Shown here piece after piece: positions 30,096-42,314 of a DNA stretch of 64,000 nt. Within the stretch, counting starts at the first letter, position 1; every line of letters begins with the position of its first letter. The notes beneath the pieces were generated by a model. It ran no database searches and was not told the DNA's origin. It worked only from the letters and a program-made list of their open reading frames with translations. A program made the position numbers and the translations under genes. The DNA comes from Poa pratensis (Eukaryota; Streptophyta; Magnoliopsida; Poales; Poaceae), in assembly GCA_947311845.1 (NCBI GenBank), contig CAMZMU010000063.1:55737618-55801617 (forward strand), given 5' to 3'.

Positions 30096-33000
30096 CGCCC
30101 GTCCTTGGACAGAGAATCCCTTCGTCTCGCCGTCCTAACTCAGATGGTCTAACCCAATGTATGAACACATATATAGACAGAGAGATCAGGCGCCGCGCCA
30201 TGCATGCATCCAACTGCTGAAGCTTTGGGAGTACGTGTGAATTGTCTCTGCACATTCCCACACTACTAGTGGTGATCCACTGATCTCCAGACGGACACGG
30301 ACGTCGACTGAATCACGCGCGCTGCCTTTCACGATCACGGTCTGGCTGGGGCCTGATCGGAGTGTTGTCTTGTGCAGATGGAGATAATAATGAAGATCAG
30401 CACTTGCGTCCCGCGCGCGTGGGACAACTGTCCGTCGTCACAAGACCGGCCAGGCCAAGTGCATCGCCACTCGCTTCCCTCCACCATTGTAAATTTGTAA
30501 TGGAGCCCGTTTTTGGTTGGTACGAAAGCGATCGGTGCACCCATGTAATCTGAGCCGACTGATTGGCGCGATGCAATCATTAATGCTTGTATGCACGATG
30601 ATCGTGGAATTGGTTGACGTTTTTCTGGCTAAGCACTACGTGAGCAAGCAGGGGAAGGGGGTGCCATCGTTCACTCGATTAATGGGTCAAATTTGCAGCA
30701 AGGAAAAGAACTGTAAGTCAAGACCAGATTAACGAAACACACGCATGATCAGTTTTTCCAGTACTCTCTCCGTTCCATTTTAATTGACTCACATATATCT
30801 AGATATAGATGTACCTAACACTAAAACGTCACATACTTCTTGTACGCAACCACAAGTCCACGGTGCATTCGACACACATATATACTTATATACCCCTCTT
30901 TATCACATAACCCTGCGCTTCACATTTGGTCAATACAGTCCTTATAAAAATTGATCAAGTATATATAACAAATATCAACATCTAAATGTATATTTCATGG
31001 CGATTCCAATAATACCGATTTAATATAATAGGCGCTCATATCTTTTTTCTTTATACTTGGTCAAACTTTACAAAATTTGACTTTAACAAAAGCTAAAACC
31101 GCAGGGTAATTTGGGATATACTGAGGGCGACTACTAGTGCATGGGCGAATAGCATTAATTTAACTTCGCGAGTCTTTGTTAACTACTCACTCCTTCCATA
31201 TATAAAAGGCTAAATTTAAAATTTGGGTTTCCCGCAAATACCAACCACTTTCCCTTCCCCGAGAAAATTGGCCTTTCTCTCTTGAGCACACACAAAAATG
31301 TGTGTCTCAGTGTTAGTAGATGAAAACGTCAAGAAGACTGCACGAAGAAATAAGAAAAAAGCTCTAGAATTTAATAGAAAAAACTTGAAAAGACCTAGTA
31401 ACAATGATGCAATAGTAGCATTGATCAATAAAAAATTATAAATACGTTTGAGACGTATCAGTTTCAATAAATTAATTTCATAGTCACGACCTTTCATCTC
31501 AACTGTTGAATGACATTGTTCCTGTTTCGATCACCAGCTCGATCCTGCTCAAATTCGGTCAGTTAAGAATATAGGACATTTTTATTAGAGTAAAACAAGT
31601 TCGAATTATGAAGTTGAACATCGAAAAATCTGTACATAAAGTTTAAGCAACCAATTTATCTTGACCACAATCGTAAGGGTGCACACAGACAAATTTCCTC
31701 ATACGCAGTTTTTTTTTGATTTTATGGTATGTTTTCAAATGTATTTACAAAAAAAACTTCAACCAATGTTTTAGTCCTAGTTTAGAGGGTTTCCGAATGT
31801 TTAACACACCAATATTGATTCACCCACTCTAGTTATTTTTTCTCGCTGATGTTAGTCAATATACATGGGTAAGAAAAATCTTCACCAAACTTTTTGGTTA
31901 GTGAAGTTTACCGTTGTTGAGCTCTTCCATACTTTGAAGTAGGCCAAACACGTTTCAAGTGGTTTCATTGAAATTGCATGCGAATGCATATCTCGACGTT
32001 ACTTGTACATTATACTTTAAAGGTCCTACCATAGGATCTAAATACTGTAGTTTACCGGTGCTTGTATGCTTTTATCCACGTATGAGAGTCATCATCATGA
32101 CACGGGGAACCTAGAGGTACTTAGTTGCGCCAGTTAACTAGACCGTAACATTTATTTTATCTTACAACTAGGGCTAAAAAGTACTAGGTACACCAATCTC
32201 CGAATGTCACCACAATTAATCCACAATTTTCCTCGCATGTGCATGTGGCTGGTGGAATCGTCATAGGATATGTGATACAAAGTACTATTTCAAACAAATC
32301 TTCTTTCAAGGATGTATTGCCTAGCACCATGACATCGACAAGTCAAAAGTAAAACGTAAAGATAAATATGGTTTATTACCTATAAAAAAGAAAATAATGC
32401 AAACTATATTTGAGCGATTCCTTTAAAAAAAGATGAAAGCAAAAAAAATCACCAATTTTCTGGCCTTAATTGAAATATTTGCTATTTAGAATTGGACGAA
32501 GAGTATTTTCCTTCGGGTCACTTGTGGAAAAAAAGGTTGTATGACACTCTTAGGTTCATGTGTGTACAATCATGAATGCGAAAAATACTATTGCATACTA
32601 TGAATGTCATTTTGTTACAAAAAAACTACAATATACATGTTCTACTCGGATATAAAGTCCTATCGGAATCGAACAAGGATCGTGTGGATGTTGTGTGAGC
32701 ATTCATTAAAGTGGTACTAGATTTGCATGGGGCGGATCTTCATAGTTTTTTTGCGAGACATTCATTAGGGAAAAACTACCAAGTTTCATCTTGCAGGAAG
32801 GAGTTAGGGGTAAGGGGTGTGAAAGAAAAGATTTTTCATATCATCGACACCCTTGATAGTTATCTTGATACATTTAATGAACTACTGATATTTTTTTAGA
32901 AATTACATCAAACATGAAAAGGATTTACAACTCTAGCATAAAGTATGTTTTCTTTCCTTGAAAACTTTTAAAACCAACATTTTATGCTATATTTGTATAC

Positions 33001-33994
33001 TTTGTGCAGGGCTGGTCTAATGAATATTTGGAACCGGGGACAATCAGAATAATGCCAATTTATACTAAACTTGTATACTTTTATAGAACCTAAATTAGTA
33101 ATGGGATATTTAATCAAATGTTTAGCAATATCGCTATATATTAGTTGTAGTATTATTTGGTATATGGTTGTAATGTACTATTGCAAAATCTCTTGCACTG
33201 TGCTATATTTCGTAGCAAAAGTTCATTCTTAAATAAATTTTGCCAATTGCGCAATCGGTATTGTGTATATGTATTTGTGGCAAATATTCTATAGCATATG
33301 CTCCAAAAATATCTTAATATCGTTTTCTACTGTATGATTAGGTAGGCATATCAATATAACTTCTAGAGTGTAAACTAAACCATTGGAATGATTCTATAGG
33401 GTATTTTTGTGTTCAAATGTGTCTTGTAAGTTACACTGAATTCTACTGACAACATGTGCATGCTCCGTACTCGAAATTGAAATGGAATCGCTAAATCATC
33501 ATGAGCATAAAATTGCCTCGATTCTATTACACTTGAATATATACAATTTGGTTTATTGATATCTTTGCAATGTGCTTGATATCAAATTGGTTATACAAGT
33601 GCTCCCACCAGTTTCTAAAACAAAAGGTCTACACGAAATTAAACAAAGTGTGTTAATTAACTGGATTGTTAGTACAATATGTACGACTTCTATCGGAGAG
33701 AGACTAATTGACTTGGTTTGTTCTTACTTAGCACAAGTCCGTGGTATGGACTTGCTCTACAAATTCACCATTTTTTACGATATCCAAAAGTCTGTTGTAC
33801 GTGTTGCATAGTACTACGTAGTAAATTGAATATTAGTATACATTAGTAGTACTTGGATGCCTCCTCCAATCAGGGCCGTGGCGTTGCCTTGTTTCCCCAA
33901 GGTGGTGGGAGAACAGGTTTCATCATGAAACGGAGTGAGTAGTACCGTGTGCCGGTTGTGGACGAACGTGAATAACAAGGGAGAGGCGTATTGA
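30096..33994. other. AT-rich intergenic region
   Basis: Nearly 4 kb without recognisable coding signal. Short frames have no domains. Stowaway-like half ends occur near 30764 and 31187. No RNA gene was seen. Confidence 0.5.
30764..30860. mobile_element. Partial Stowaway-like terminus
   Basis: CTCTCTCCGTTCCATTTTAA preceded by TA, with internal ATATCTAGATATAGATGTAC, resembles a Stowaway left half. The right terminus was not found, so the boundary is arbitrary. Confidence 0.4.
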
Positions 33995-34348
33995 CTCCCG
34001 GGTGCATATGCTCCTGATATTTTGTTCAAAATTAAAAAAATTATGAAAACACTTCGAAAAAATCTGAAAACAATTTGACGCAAACATAAATCTGAAAAAA
34101 TTGGACGCAAGCATATACAAATTGTTAACATTCGTGCAAAATTTTGGAAGGAAATAACACTTTATGTGATCTGTGCAAAAAAGACAAAATCTGCACACAG
34201 ACCACAGAAAGTGTCATTTCGTTCCGAAATTATGCACGAATGTTGAAAACTTACATATGTGTGTGCCAAAAAAATTCAGATTTTTTCTAAGTGTTTTCGT
34301 ATTTTTTTAATTTTGAAAACAACGACATGAGCATATGCACCCAGGGAG
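33995..34348. mobile_element. 354-bp palindromic MITE with GCATATGC ends
   Basis: The left end CTCCCGGGTGCATATGCTCC and reverse-complemented right end CTCCCTGGGTGCATATGCTC match, and the arms continue into ATTAAAAAAATTATGAAAAC / ATTAAAAAAATACGAAAAC. The whole element folds as a hairpin with centre near 34195 (CTGCACACAGACCACAG). No target duplication is clear. The superfamily is not certain; an independent end of the same family is at 22935-23035. Confidence 0.8.
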
Positions 34349-34457
34349 GCAAAATGAATTTCCGAATAACAAGCCGATTGTAAGTTTGAAACAGGAGACG
34401 CGCAGGGTGGTGGGCGGAGGTGCACACATATTTTTTACGGCAACAAAACCTACATAC

Positions 34458-34660
34458 CACTAGTGGAGACAGGGCCTTCTGTCCCGGCCCGTGAGGGGCT
34501 TTAGTCCCGGTTCGCGAACCGGGACAGGACAAGCGGGACTAAAGGGCAAACCTTTAGTTCCGGGCCTGTTACCAGCCGGGACTAAAGGCCCTCCACGTGG
34601 CCGCCTGCGGAGCGCGCTGGGGGCAACCCCTTTAGTCCCGGCTCGTATAACGGGCCGCGA
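34458..34660 (+). repeat. CACTA left terminus and subterminal repeats
   Basis: After CACTAGTGGAGACAGGGCC come GGGGCTTTAGTCCCGGTTCG, GAACCGGGAC, AACCTTTAGTTCCGGGCC, GCCGGGACTAAAGG and CCCCTTTAGTCCCGGCTCG. These inverted copies are expected transposase-binding sites. Confidence 0.85.
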
Positions 34661-37600
34661 CTAATAATTTTGTTTTCTTTTATTTATTTCTTTAGGGTTT
34701 ATTTGTTTTCTTTTATTTTCTTTCTTCGAGCATACAAAGATAATTGTTTTCTTTTAGCGGTATTTCTACGCTACCACATACCGTACACGTTCGTGCATAT
34801 ATATAAGATAACTTGTCTTACGATCGAGCATACAAATATATACAATTTTGATAGTTACATGGAGATCACAATTACCGGGACTAGAGCCCGTCTATTCGAT
34901 TACACGGCCGGGGATCATCAGTAGCGCCTATTCACACTAAATTCTCCGGCGTCGTCTACCATCTCTTTCATCAAAAATCCCGCCAGTTCCTCTGCAATTC
35001 CTAGTAGGCGTTGCTCTGGTAGGAGCCGATCCCGCATTCTCTCGAACTATATAAGAAAAGGAGATCAATATGAACATCAATCATGATAACAAAAAGTGAC
35101 AGTAATAAAATAATGTTGTGAATGTATTGCTTACGTCGAGTCTATAATCATTGTGCTCAGTGGTAAACGTGCGAATGAACTCGCAAACGTAGTATCCACA
35201 TAGATTCGTCCCCGGTGGCTGCCTCGCGCACTTTACGAGAATAGAATTCAATCAAAATAATAATCTAGCATCATAATTGTATTGAAACTAGAATTAAAGA
35301 GATGCACGGACATATCTCGTACTACTTACCGTGACCGGAGTAAACGTCAGCTTCTCACTAAAGGAACCCGTCACCACACTCCTGAACAGGTTTCAAACCC
35401 TGCCCGACAAAGAAAATGAATTAATGAATGAGTTATTCATTACCTGATATCTCATGAAATCAACGAAAGAGACCGATATAGCGCGAAAATTACCTCTGGA
35501 GCATGTCATGCATGTCGCGGAACTCTTCTAGGTGTCTCTTTAATGGGTCCATGATTTCAACTATTCCCTTATCAACTTGAATGTCTAGCAGAATCCAGTG
35601 GAACCTGCACACGTTTATATATACGTCAGTAACTCATCAATTACACTTAACATCGAGTAAGCAAAAGTGAATGTGTACAACAGAGTAAGACCCTCACTGG
35701 AAGTTGTAAGGAAACAGTATGTGGTCACAGAAATTTTGCTCCGTTAGAAACCTTAGAAGGTTATCTGCCGTCTCGTCGGGTTTCGTCGTTAGCGAATATA
35801 TATTTACTTTATCTGGGTCAATGAACCCAACACTATTGATCTTTCTTTTACATTCCCGGTTCTTCATTCTGCATAATAGAGTACAAAAGGATATAATGAG
35901 GATAATTACATGCAATGAACTGAAAAACTGAACAACTTATATGTAGACAATGAATTCAACAACTTACGGACAATAGCAACTCATGAGAGTTTTGTCAAGG
36001 GCGTCGAAATTGAATAACTGGAAGATTTATGAAAAGTCAACATGGACCTCTTCGGGTCGGAAGAAGTACTCATGTGGGACTTTCGCCACGATCATTGTTC
36101 TGTCCCCCCCCCCCCCCACCACACTCAAGTACCATTCATGCAAATTCCGCATTTGTGTTGGCAGTTGTTCCAACTTCTCTTTGCTGACCAAAGGCTTCCC
36201 TGGGACATATGTAGGGACAACATCAGCCTTGGGTAACTTGTCGTCTTGGGAACCTAGCAATTCAACAACAGTCACACCCATAGCGGCCGCCAACTTCGCA
36301 GCTTTTTCCATATCCTGCTGCAGCATATGGGGAACGTTTTCGGATAACACCTTGAGGGATGGGATCGATTTTTTGGCCTGTTCTCCGAGCTGGGGAACGT
36401 CCCTTCTGTTCTCGCTTGCACTTTTACCTGATTTGCTCCCGCTTGCACTTTTACTTGATTTGCTCTTCTCCACTTCCTTCCGAAGTGTGCGTAGATAGTC
36501 ATCTGGCTTATGGTGCAACTCATATTGCGATTTTGTGTTCAGGAAATCACGTGCCCACGCTTTTTGCTTCTCGGTGTATACCGGGGCGGGCTTGGGTTTC
36601 ATCTTTGCAAAATGCGCATCTTTTTCGGCCATTGCGATCGCTGCGGTTTGCTCGTCAGTACGATCGTAAGTTCTGATGGGAAGATTCTTATGAGGTACTC
36701 TTGGGAGGGGCGACATTTGTCGTTTTGGGCTGCTGTGTCGGTTAGTACTCATCGACGGAGCACGCTTCCGCTTATTGTCCTTAGCGGGCAAAGGCGGCGG
36801 CGAAGACGGCCGACCCAAGTCCGGCGGCGGAGATCGAGATGGACTCGCGCTGTGGTGGTCGTAGTCATGGGGTGTGCTTCTTGGAGGTGATGGAGGTGTA
36901 GGTGACCTGCGACGACTCGGAGGCGGTGTTGTCCGTGGCGTCGAGCCTGGAAACTTGATGTAGTTCTTGTCCCATAGAATGATATCACCCACAACTTCTC
37001 CGAGTGTCCTCTCATCTTCAGGTCCAGGGATGTCAAGCTCCATATCATGAAACCCCGATACGATTTCATCCACCCCGACTTTAGCATAGCCAGCTGGAAT
37101 CTCACGGTCTTGCCAGCGTGCGTCAGGTGGACAAGGTAAAGCATATCCGACTGCCACCTTCATGGATATGTTCTTCAATTTCTGATGGAGCTCACAAGAT
37201 ATTGAATCCTTGATTCCATCCACGGGGTAGCCGGGACCGCCATCTATCATCCGCCGTGCATCGTCAGCCGGGACCTCCGAGTCACTCACGCTGCTTTTCC
37301 GCTGAGATGGACCGGCGGTAATATCGAGTACATGATCTTGCGGGCGCACTACTCCTGTAAGTTCGTCAATCTGCTACTGCTGGTGGTTAATTCTGGCAAG
37401 CAACTGGTTGAACTTGTCTCCCTCCTCCTCCTGCTATCGCTGCTTTGCTCTCGCTCGGTTTCTGTAAGTTTCTACGTCTTTGGCAAACCCAAGCCACCAC
37501 GGATACTTAGGGCCAAAGCCTCGTGTTCTTCCTCCTTTTTCGTCATTCCCGAGGACCAGTGTCAGCAAGTCTTTCTCTCTATCGGGACAGAACTTTAACT

Positions 37601-38066
37601 TCCCCTCTTTAATTTCTTTCACCACTTTAAGCCAATTTTCTCTGGGTATCCTAATCCCGTCACTGCAAATAAGGTCCCCTGTTGTTTCGTCGTATGAACC
37701 CACATGCGCAAGGAACCAATTTCTTGCCCTCAATTCCCATTCTTCGCGCATCCATTCTGGTTGGATCCCTTTAGCAAGCAGGTCTTGCTCTTTTTTATCC
37801 CACTTTGGCATGGCAGTCTCGTAGCCCCCTGGCCCCAATTTATGGTGATATTTCTTCTTGTCAGCATTTTTCTTGTTCCTTACTGACATCGCCTTGGCAT
37901 CTTGTGACTCCTTGTACTCCTTAAATGCGTTCCAGTGATTCGTCTGCTTCGCTAGATAGCCTTCGAATGCTGGAGCAGTCTTTTTCTTCAGATATTCTTG
38001 CCATAATCTTTTCTTCCACACCCAGAATAGTTCGGCCATCTTCGTAAGAGTCCACTTCATGACTTT

Positions 38067-39647
38067 TGATACGTCTCCAACGTATCTATAATTTCTGATG
38101 TTCCATGCTTATATTATACCATTTGCTACATGTTTTATATGCATTATATATCATTTTATACATTTTCTGGGACTAACCTATTAACAAGATGCCACAGTGT
38201 CAGTTCCCTGTTTTCTGCTGTTTTTGGTTCCAGAAAAGTACTTCTGCGAATATTCTCGGAATTGCACGAAACAAAAGGCCACGTCCCTATTTTTCCAGCA
38301 CCGTCACGGAGTCCGAAGGAGAGACGAAGGAGGGCGCCGAGGTGGCCAAACCACACCCAGGCGCGGGTGGGCCCCTGCCGCGCCAGCAGGTGGTGTGGGC
38401 CCCTCAGCCTCCACCGACGTTGCCCCTTCGCCTATATATTGCCTCAGACGCGAAAACCCTAAATACAAGTCATATTTCCAGAAGAGTTCCGCAGCGCCGC
38501 CGCCATCGACGACAAGTTTCGGGGGACAGAATCTCTGTTCCGGCACGCCGCCGGGACGGGGAATTGCCCCCGGAGTCATCTCCATCGACACCACCGCCAT
38601 CTTCATCGCCGCTGCTGACTCCCATGATGAGGAGGGAGTAGTTCTCCCCCGAGGCTGAGGGCTCTACCGGTAGCTATGTGGTTCATCTCTCTCTCCATGG
38701 TGTGATCTTTATGTGATCGTGTGTATTGCTAGTATCGCTGAATACATTAATAATGTTTATGCTACTCAAGTGATTTTGTCTAGTTTCTGGAGTCATTGTG
38801 ACAACACGGTATCAAGGTGACAGTGTGGGTACTTGTGTGACTCTATGAATAATTTAGATATTATCATGGCTTATTCTTGGGAACTGTGGTGTTTGTTTAC
38901 TCAGACTTTGAGGAGTGCTTTTGCAGCCCTACACGTAGTACTCTTGTGTTATCAAGAAGGAGAATAATCCCGAGCAGTATTTACTTGTGTTCAGTTGTGC
39001 TAATCTAGTTGAATATGTAGATGTTACTCTTTATCTATTATGCACTCTATAGGTTACTTTAATATGAACTCCGGTACTCTCCACGGTGTAAAGGTGACAG
39101 TGTGTGCACCGTGTGTGATTCCTTTATGACGTTGTGGCGCTTGTTTACTCCGGCTTGAGGTGTGCTTTTGTAGCCCTACACAATGAATGGTGTTTGTTAT
39201 CCAACAAGAGAGTGTTTAAGAGTAGCTTTTACTTATTCAGTTATGAGATCATTGTTGAGAGTGTCCACTAGTGAAAGTATGATCCCTAGGCCTTGTTTCT
39301 AAGCATTGAAACACCGTTTACACAAGTTCTGCTACATGTTTGCTTGCTGCCATCTTTATTTCAGATTGCAGTTACTACTTATAATCATCCTATCACTTGT
39401 ATTTCACTATCTCTTCGCCGAACTAGTGCACCTATACATCTGACAAGTGTATTGGGTGTGTTGGGGACACAAGAGACTTCTTGTATCTTAATTGCAGGGT
39501 TGCTTGAGAGGATATCTTTGACCTCTACCTCCCTGAGTTCGATAAACCTTGGGTGATTCACTTAAGGGAAACTTGCTGCTGTTCTACAAACCTCTGCTCT
39601 TGGAGGCCCAACACTGTCTACAAGAATAGAAGCACACGTAGACATCA
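38067..39647 (+). repeat. 5' LTR
   Basis: Starts TGATACGTCTCCAACGTATC and ends CACGTAGACATCA. A TATA-like CTATATATTG occurs near 38431. It is nearly identical to the 3' LTR, with scattered single-base changes and small indels. Confidence 0.92.
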
Positions 39648-39657
39648 AGCTATTTTC

Positions 39658-39675
39658 TGGCGCCGTTGCCGGGGA
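39658..39675 (+). promoter_or_regulatory. Primer-binding site (tRNA-Asp)
   Basis: TGGCGCCGTTGCCGGGGA lies 10 bp after the 5' LTR and is the exact complement of the 3' end of plant tRNA-Asp including CCA. It would prime minus-strand cDNA synthesis. Confidence 0.9.
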
Positions 39676-39819
39676 GGTAAGGTAAAAGGTATTCACATCC
39701 TCTGGCTACAAAGCTATTTTCTAGTATTGTTGCTAGTGTGTGAGTGCTCGAAGTATTTCCTTTAGATTCTGCAATTATATCTTTTTGTTTCTTGTTTTTA
39801 TTTTCACTAGTTAGGCTTA

Positions 39820-40224
39820 ATGGAAAACAACAAAAAAATTAGAGATCTTTATGAACTTTATATTGAATTAGGACATGATGCTTTTGAAGAGAAAATTAAA
39901 AAACCTATGGAGGCTTGTTTGCATGATGGTAGCAATGTTATTACTATAAATGCTTTGAACACCATTATTGCTAATGCTATGGAAAAGTCTAAGCTTGGGG
40001 AAGCTGGTTTTGATGAATATGATATTTTTAGTCCCCCAAGTTTTGAGGAGAAAATTTTCTTTGATGATACTTTACCTCCAATTTATGATGATTATAATGA
40101 TAGTGGTATTTTGGTGCCACCTACTATGGAGGATAAAGTTTATTATGATTATACTATGCCTGCAATTTATGATGATTACAATGATGGATGTGATACTTTT
40201 ACTCCACTATTACTAATGAAATGA
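39820..40224 (+). CDS. Hypothetical ORF in the LTR element
   Basis: 134 codons from MENNKKIRDLYELYIELGHD. The C-terminal half contains two related units (EEKIFFDDTLPPIYDDYND and EDKVYYDYTMPAIYDDYND). It resembles no gag or pol domain I know. Such acidic, repeat-containing ORFs follow the primer site in some non-autonomous Triticeae LTR elements; the function is unknown. Translation is possible but unproven. Confidence 0.45.
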   Translation: MENNKKIRDLYELYIELGHDAFEEKIKKPMEACLHDGSNVITINALNTIIANAMEKSKLGEAGFDEYDIFSPPSFEEKIFFDDTLPPIYDDYNDSGILVPPTMEDKVYYDYTMPAIYDDYNDGCDTFTPLLLMK

Positions 40225-42314
40225 TTATGCTTATGTGGAGAGTAATGATACTTTATGCATGTGGATCATGATAAGAATGCTTTATGTGATAGCTATATTG
40301 TTGAGTTTATTCATGATGCCACTGAAAATTATTTTGAGAGAGGAAAGTATGGTTATAGAAATCTTCATTACTAAATTTCTCTCTTTATGATGAAGGTTTT
40401 GAGCTTTCTCTTGATTTGCTTTTATTTGCTGGGTACTTTAAGACCTACTGGTCCTTATGAGAGAGGGAACACGATTTCATATATCACAATAATATTAAGT
40501 CTTCTCTCTTTATGTTGAAATTTTTGAAGTTACACTTGTTTTGCATTTCTATGCTAGTCACTTTGTTCTTCATTGACTTGTTTTCTTACAAGACTCCTAT
40601 GCATAGAAAGAGTGTTAGATTTAAACATGTTTTATATATGCTTCTTGATGCTCTCTTTTATGTTTCAACTCTCATCTTTATGTGGGCATCATAAAAATCA
40701 CTATGCCTAGCTAAAAGGCTTTAAAGAAAAGCGCTTATGGGAGACAACCCATCGTTTTTATTTCTGTTATTTTTATTTTCTTTGAGTCAAGGAGTTTTTA
40801 CTTCTGTAGCAACTCCTTTGTATCTTTATTTTATCGCATTGTTGTGCCAAGTAAAGTTCTATATTGAAAGTTGATGCAAGATTTGGATTTCTGCGCAGTA
40901 ACAGATTTTTGGCTGTCACGAATTTGAGCTTTTCTCCCTGTAGAAAATTCAAAAATTCTACGAAAAATCACGCATCTTCCTGAGATATGTACGCAACTTT
41001 CATTATTTTGGCCAGATCCATCTGAGCAACTTAAGTGCCTCGAAAAAATTCGTCTTCAGACTGTTCTGTTTTTGACAGATTCTGCCTTTTGTTTTGCATT
41101 CGCTCTTTTATGATGTTTTGTGGATTTCTTTGCTCCACAAAGCATTGGTGGCTGTAGCTAATGTCCAGAAGCTTTGGAATGATTGTATCATCACAGAATA
41201 TGAGAATTTTTGATTATGCACTAACCCTCTAATGAGAACTGTTTGAGTTTGGTGTGAAGGAAGTTTTCAAGGATCAAGCGAGAAGGGTGATATTATGTGA
41301 TCAAGAAGAGTGAAAAGCCTAAGCTTGGGGATGCCCCCGTGGTTCATCCCAACCATATTCAGAGAGACTCAAGCGTCTAAGCTTGGGGATGCCCAAGGCA
41401 TCCCCTTCTTCATCAACAAACTTATCAGGTCATCTCTAGTGAAACTATATTTTAATTCTTTCACATCTTATGCGCTTTACTTGGAGCGTCTGTGTGTTTT
41501 TATTTTTGTTTTTGTTTGAATAAATTCGGATCCTAGCAATCCTTGTGTGGGAGAGAGACACGCTCCGCTTTTTCATGTGAATACTCATGTTCTTCACTTA
41601 TATTTGTTGAGTATTCTTAACTAGCTACTGCAGTGCTTTTAGCTCCTGTTTTTCATGCATCTCTTCGAGCTGTTAGCACTTGTTTATAAATACTCTCTTG
41701 CTGCATTATATTATCATTTGGAGAGTTTATGTTTAAATAAATTGATTGGTGTTTGTTTGGAAGAAAGAAAATGCTACATGTAGTAGTTGGTATTGGAAAA
41801 GACATATGCATTCTTGTAGATCATTGTCTTGTTTCGATTTGATACTTTGCAATTGTTTTGAGCTCTCAAGTAGATCATGTTTAAGCTCTTGCATCATGTA
41901 GTTAAAGCCTAGTAGTGGAGAACTACCGTAGAGCTTGTTGAGACTTGGGATGCATATTTGTTCTCTCTAAGGTCTAGATATTTTCTGGTAAAATGTTTGA
42001 GCAACAAGGAAGACAGTGTAGAGTCTTATAATACTTGCAATATGTTTTTATGTGATTCTTGCTGTACCGGTTTATACTTGTGTTTGCTTCAAACAACCTT
42101 GCTAGCCTAAACTCTGTACTGAGAGGGAATGCTTCTCGTGCATCCAAAACTTGAGCCAAAACCCATGCCATTTGTGTCCACCATACCTACCTACTATGTG
42201 GTATTTCCTGCCATTCCAAGTAAATATTTCATGTGCTACCTTTAAACTATTCAAAACTTTATTACTCCTTATTTGTGTCAATGTTTTATAGCTCATGAGG
42301 AAGTATGTGGTGTT
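40225..42314 (+). other. Non-coding internal region of the LTR element
   Basis: No gag/pol coding. It contains two copies of CTAAGCTTGGGGATGCCC (41320-41337 and 41377-41395) around a GGTTCATCCCAACC stretch and GGGAGACAACCCATCG near 40739. No convincing polypurine tract is present directly before the 3' LTR (ATGAGGAAGTATGTGG is the nearest purine-rich stretch). Confidence 0.6.

Noticed and set aside
31216..31497. 93-codon minus-strand frame in AT-rich DNA
   Set aside because: Low complexity (Phe/Leu runs) and no flanking exon signals.
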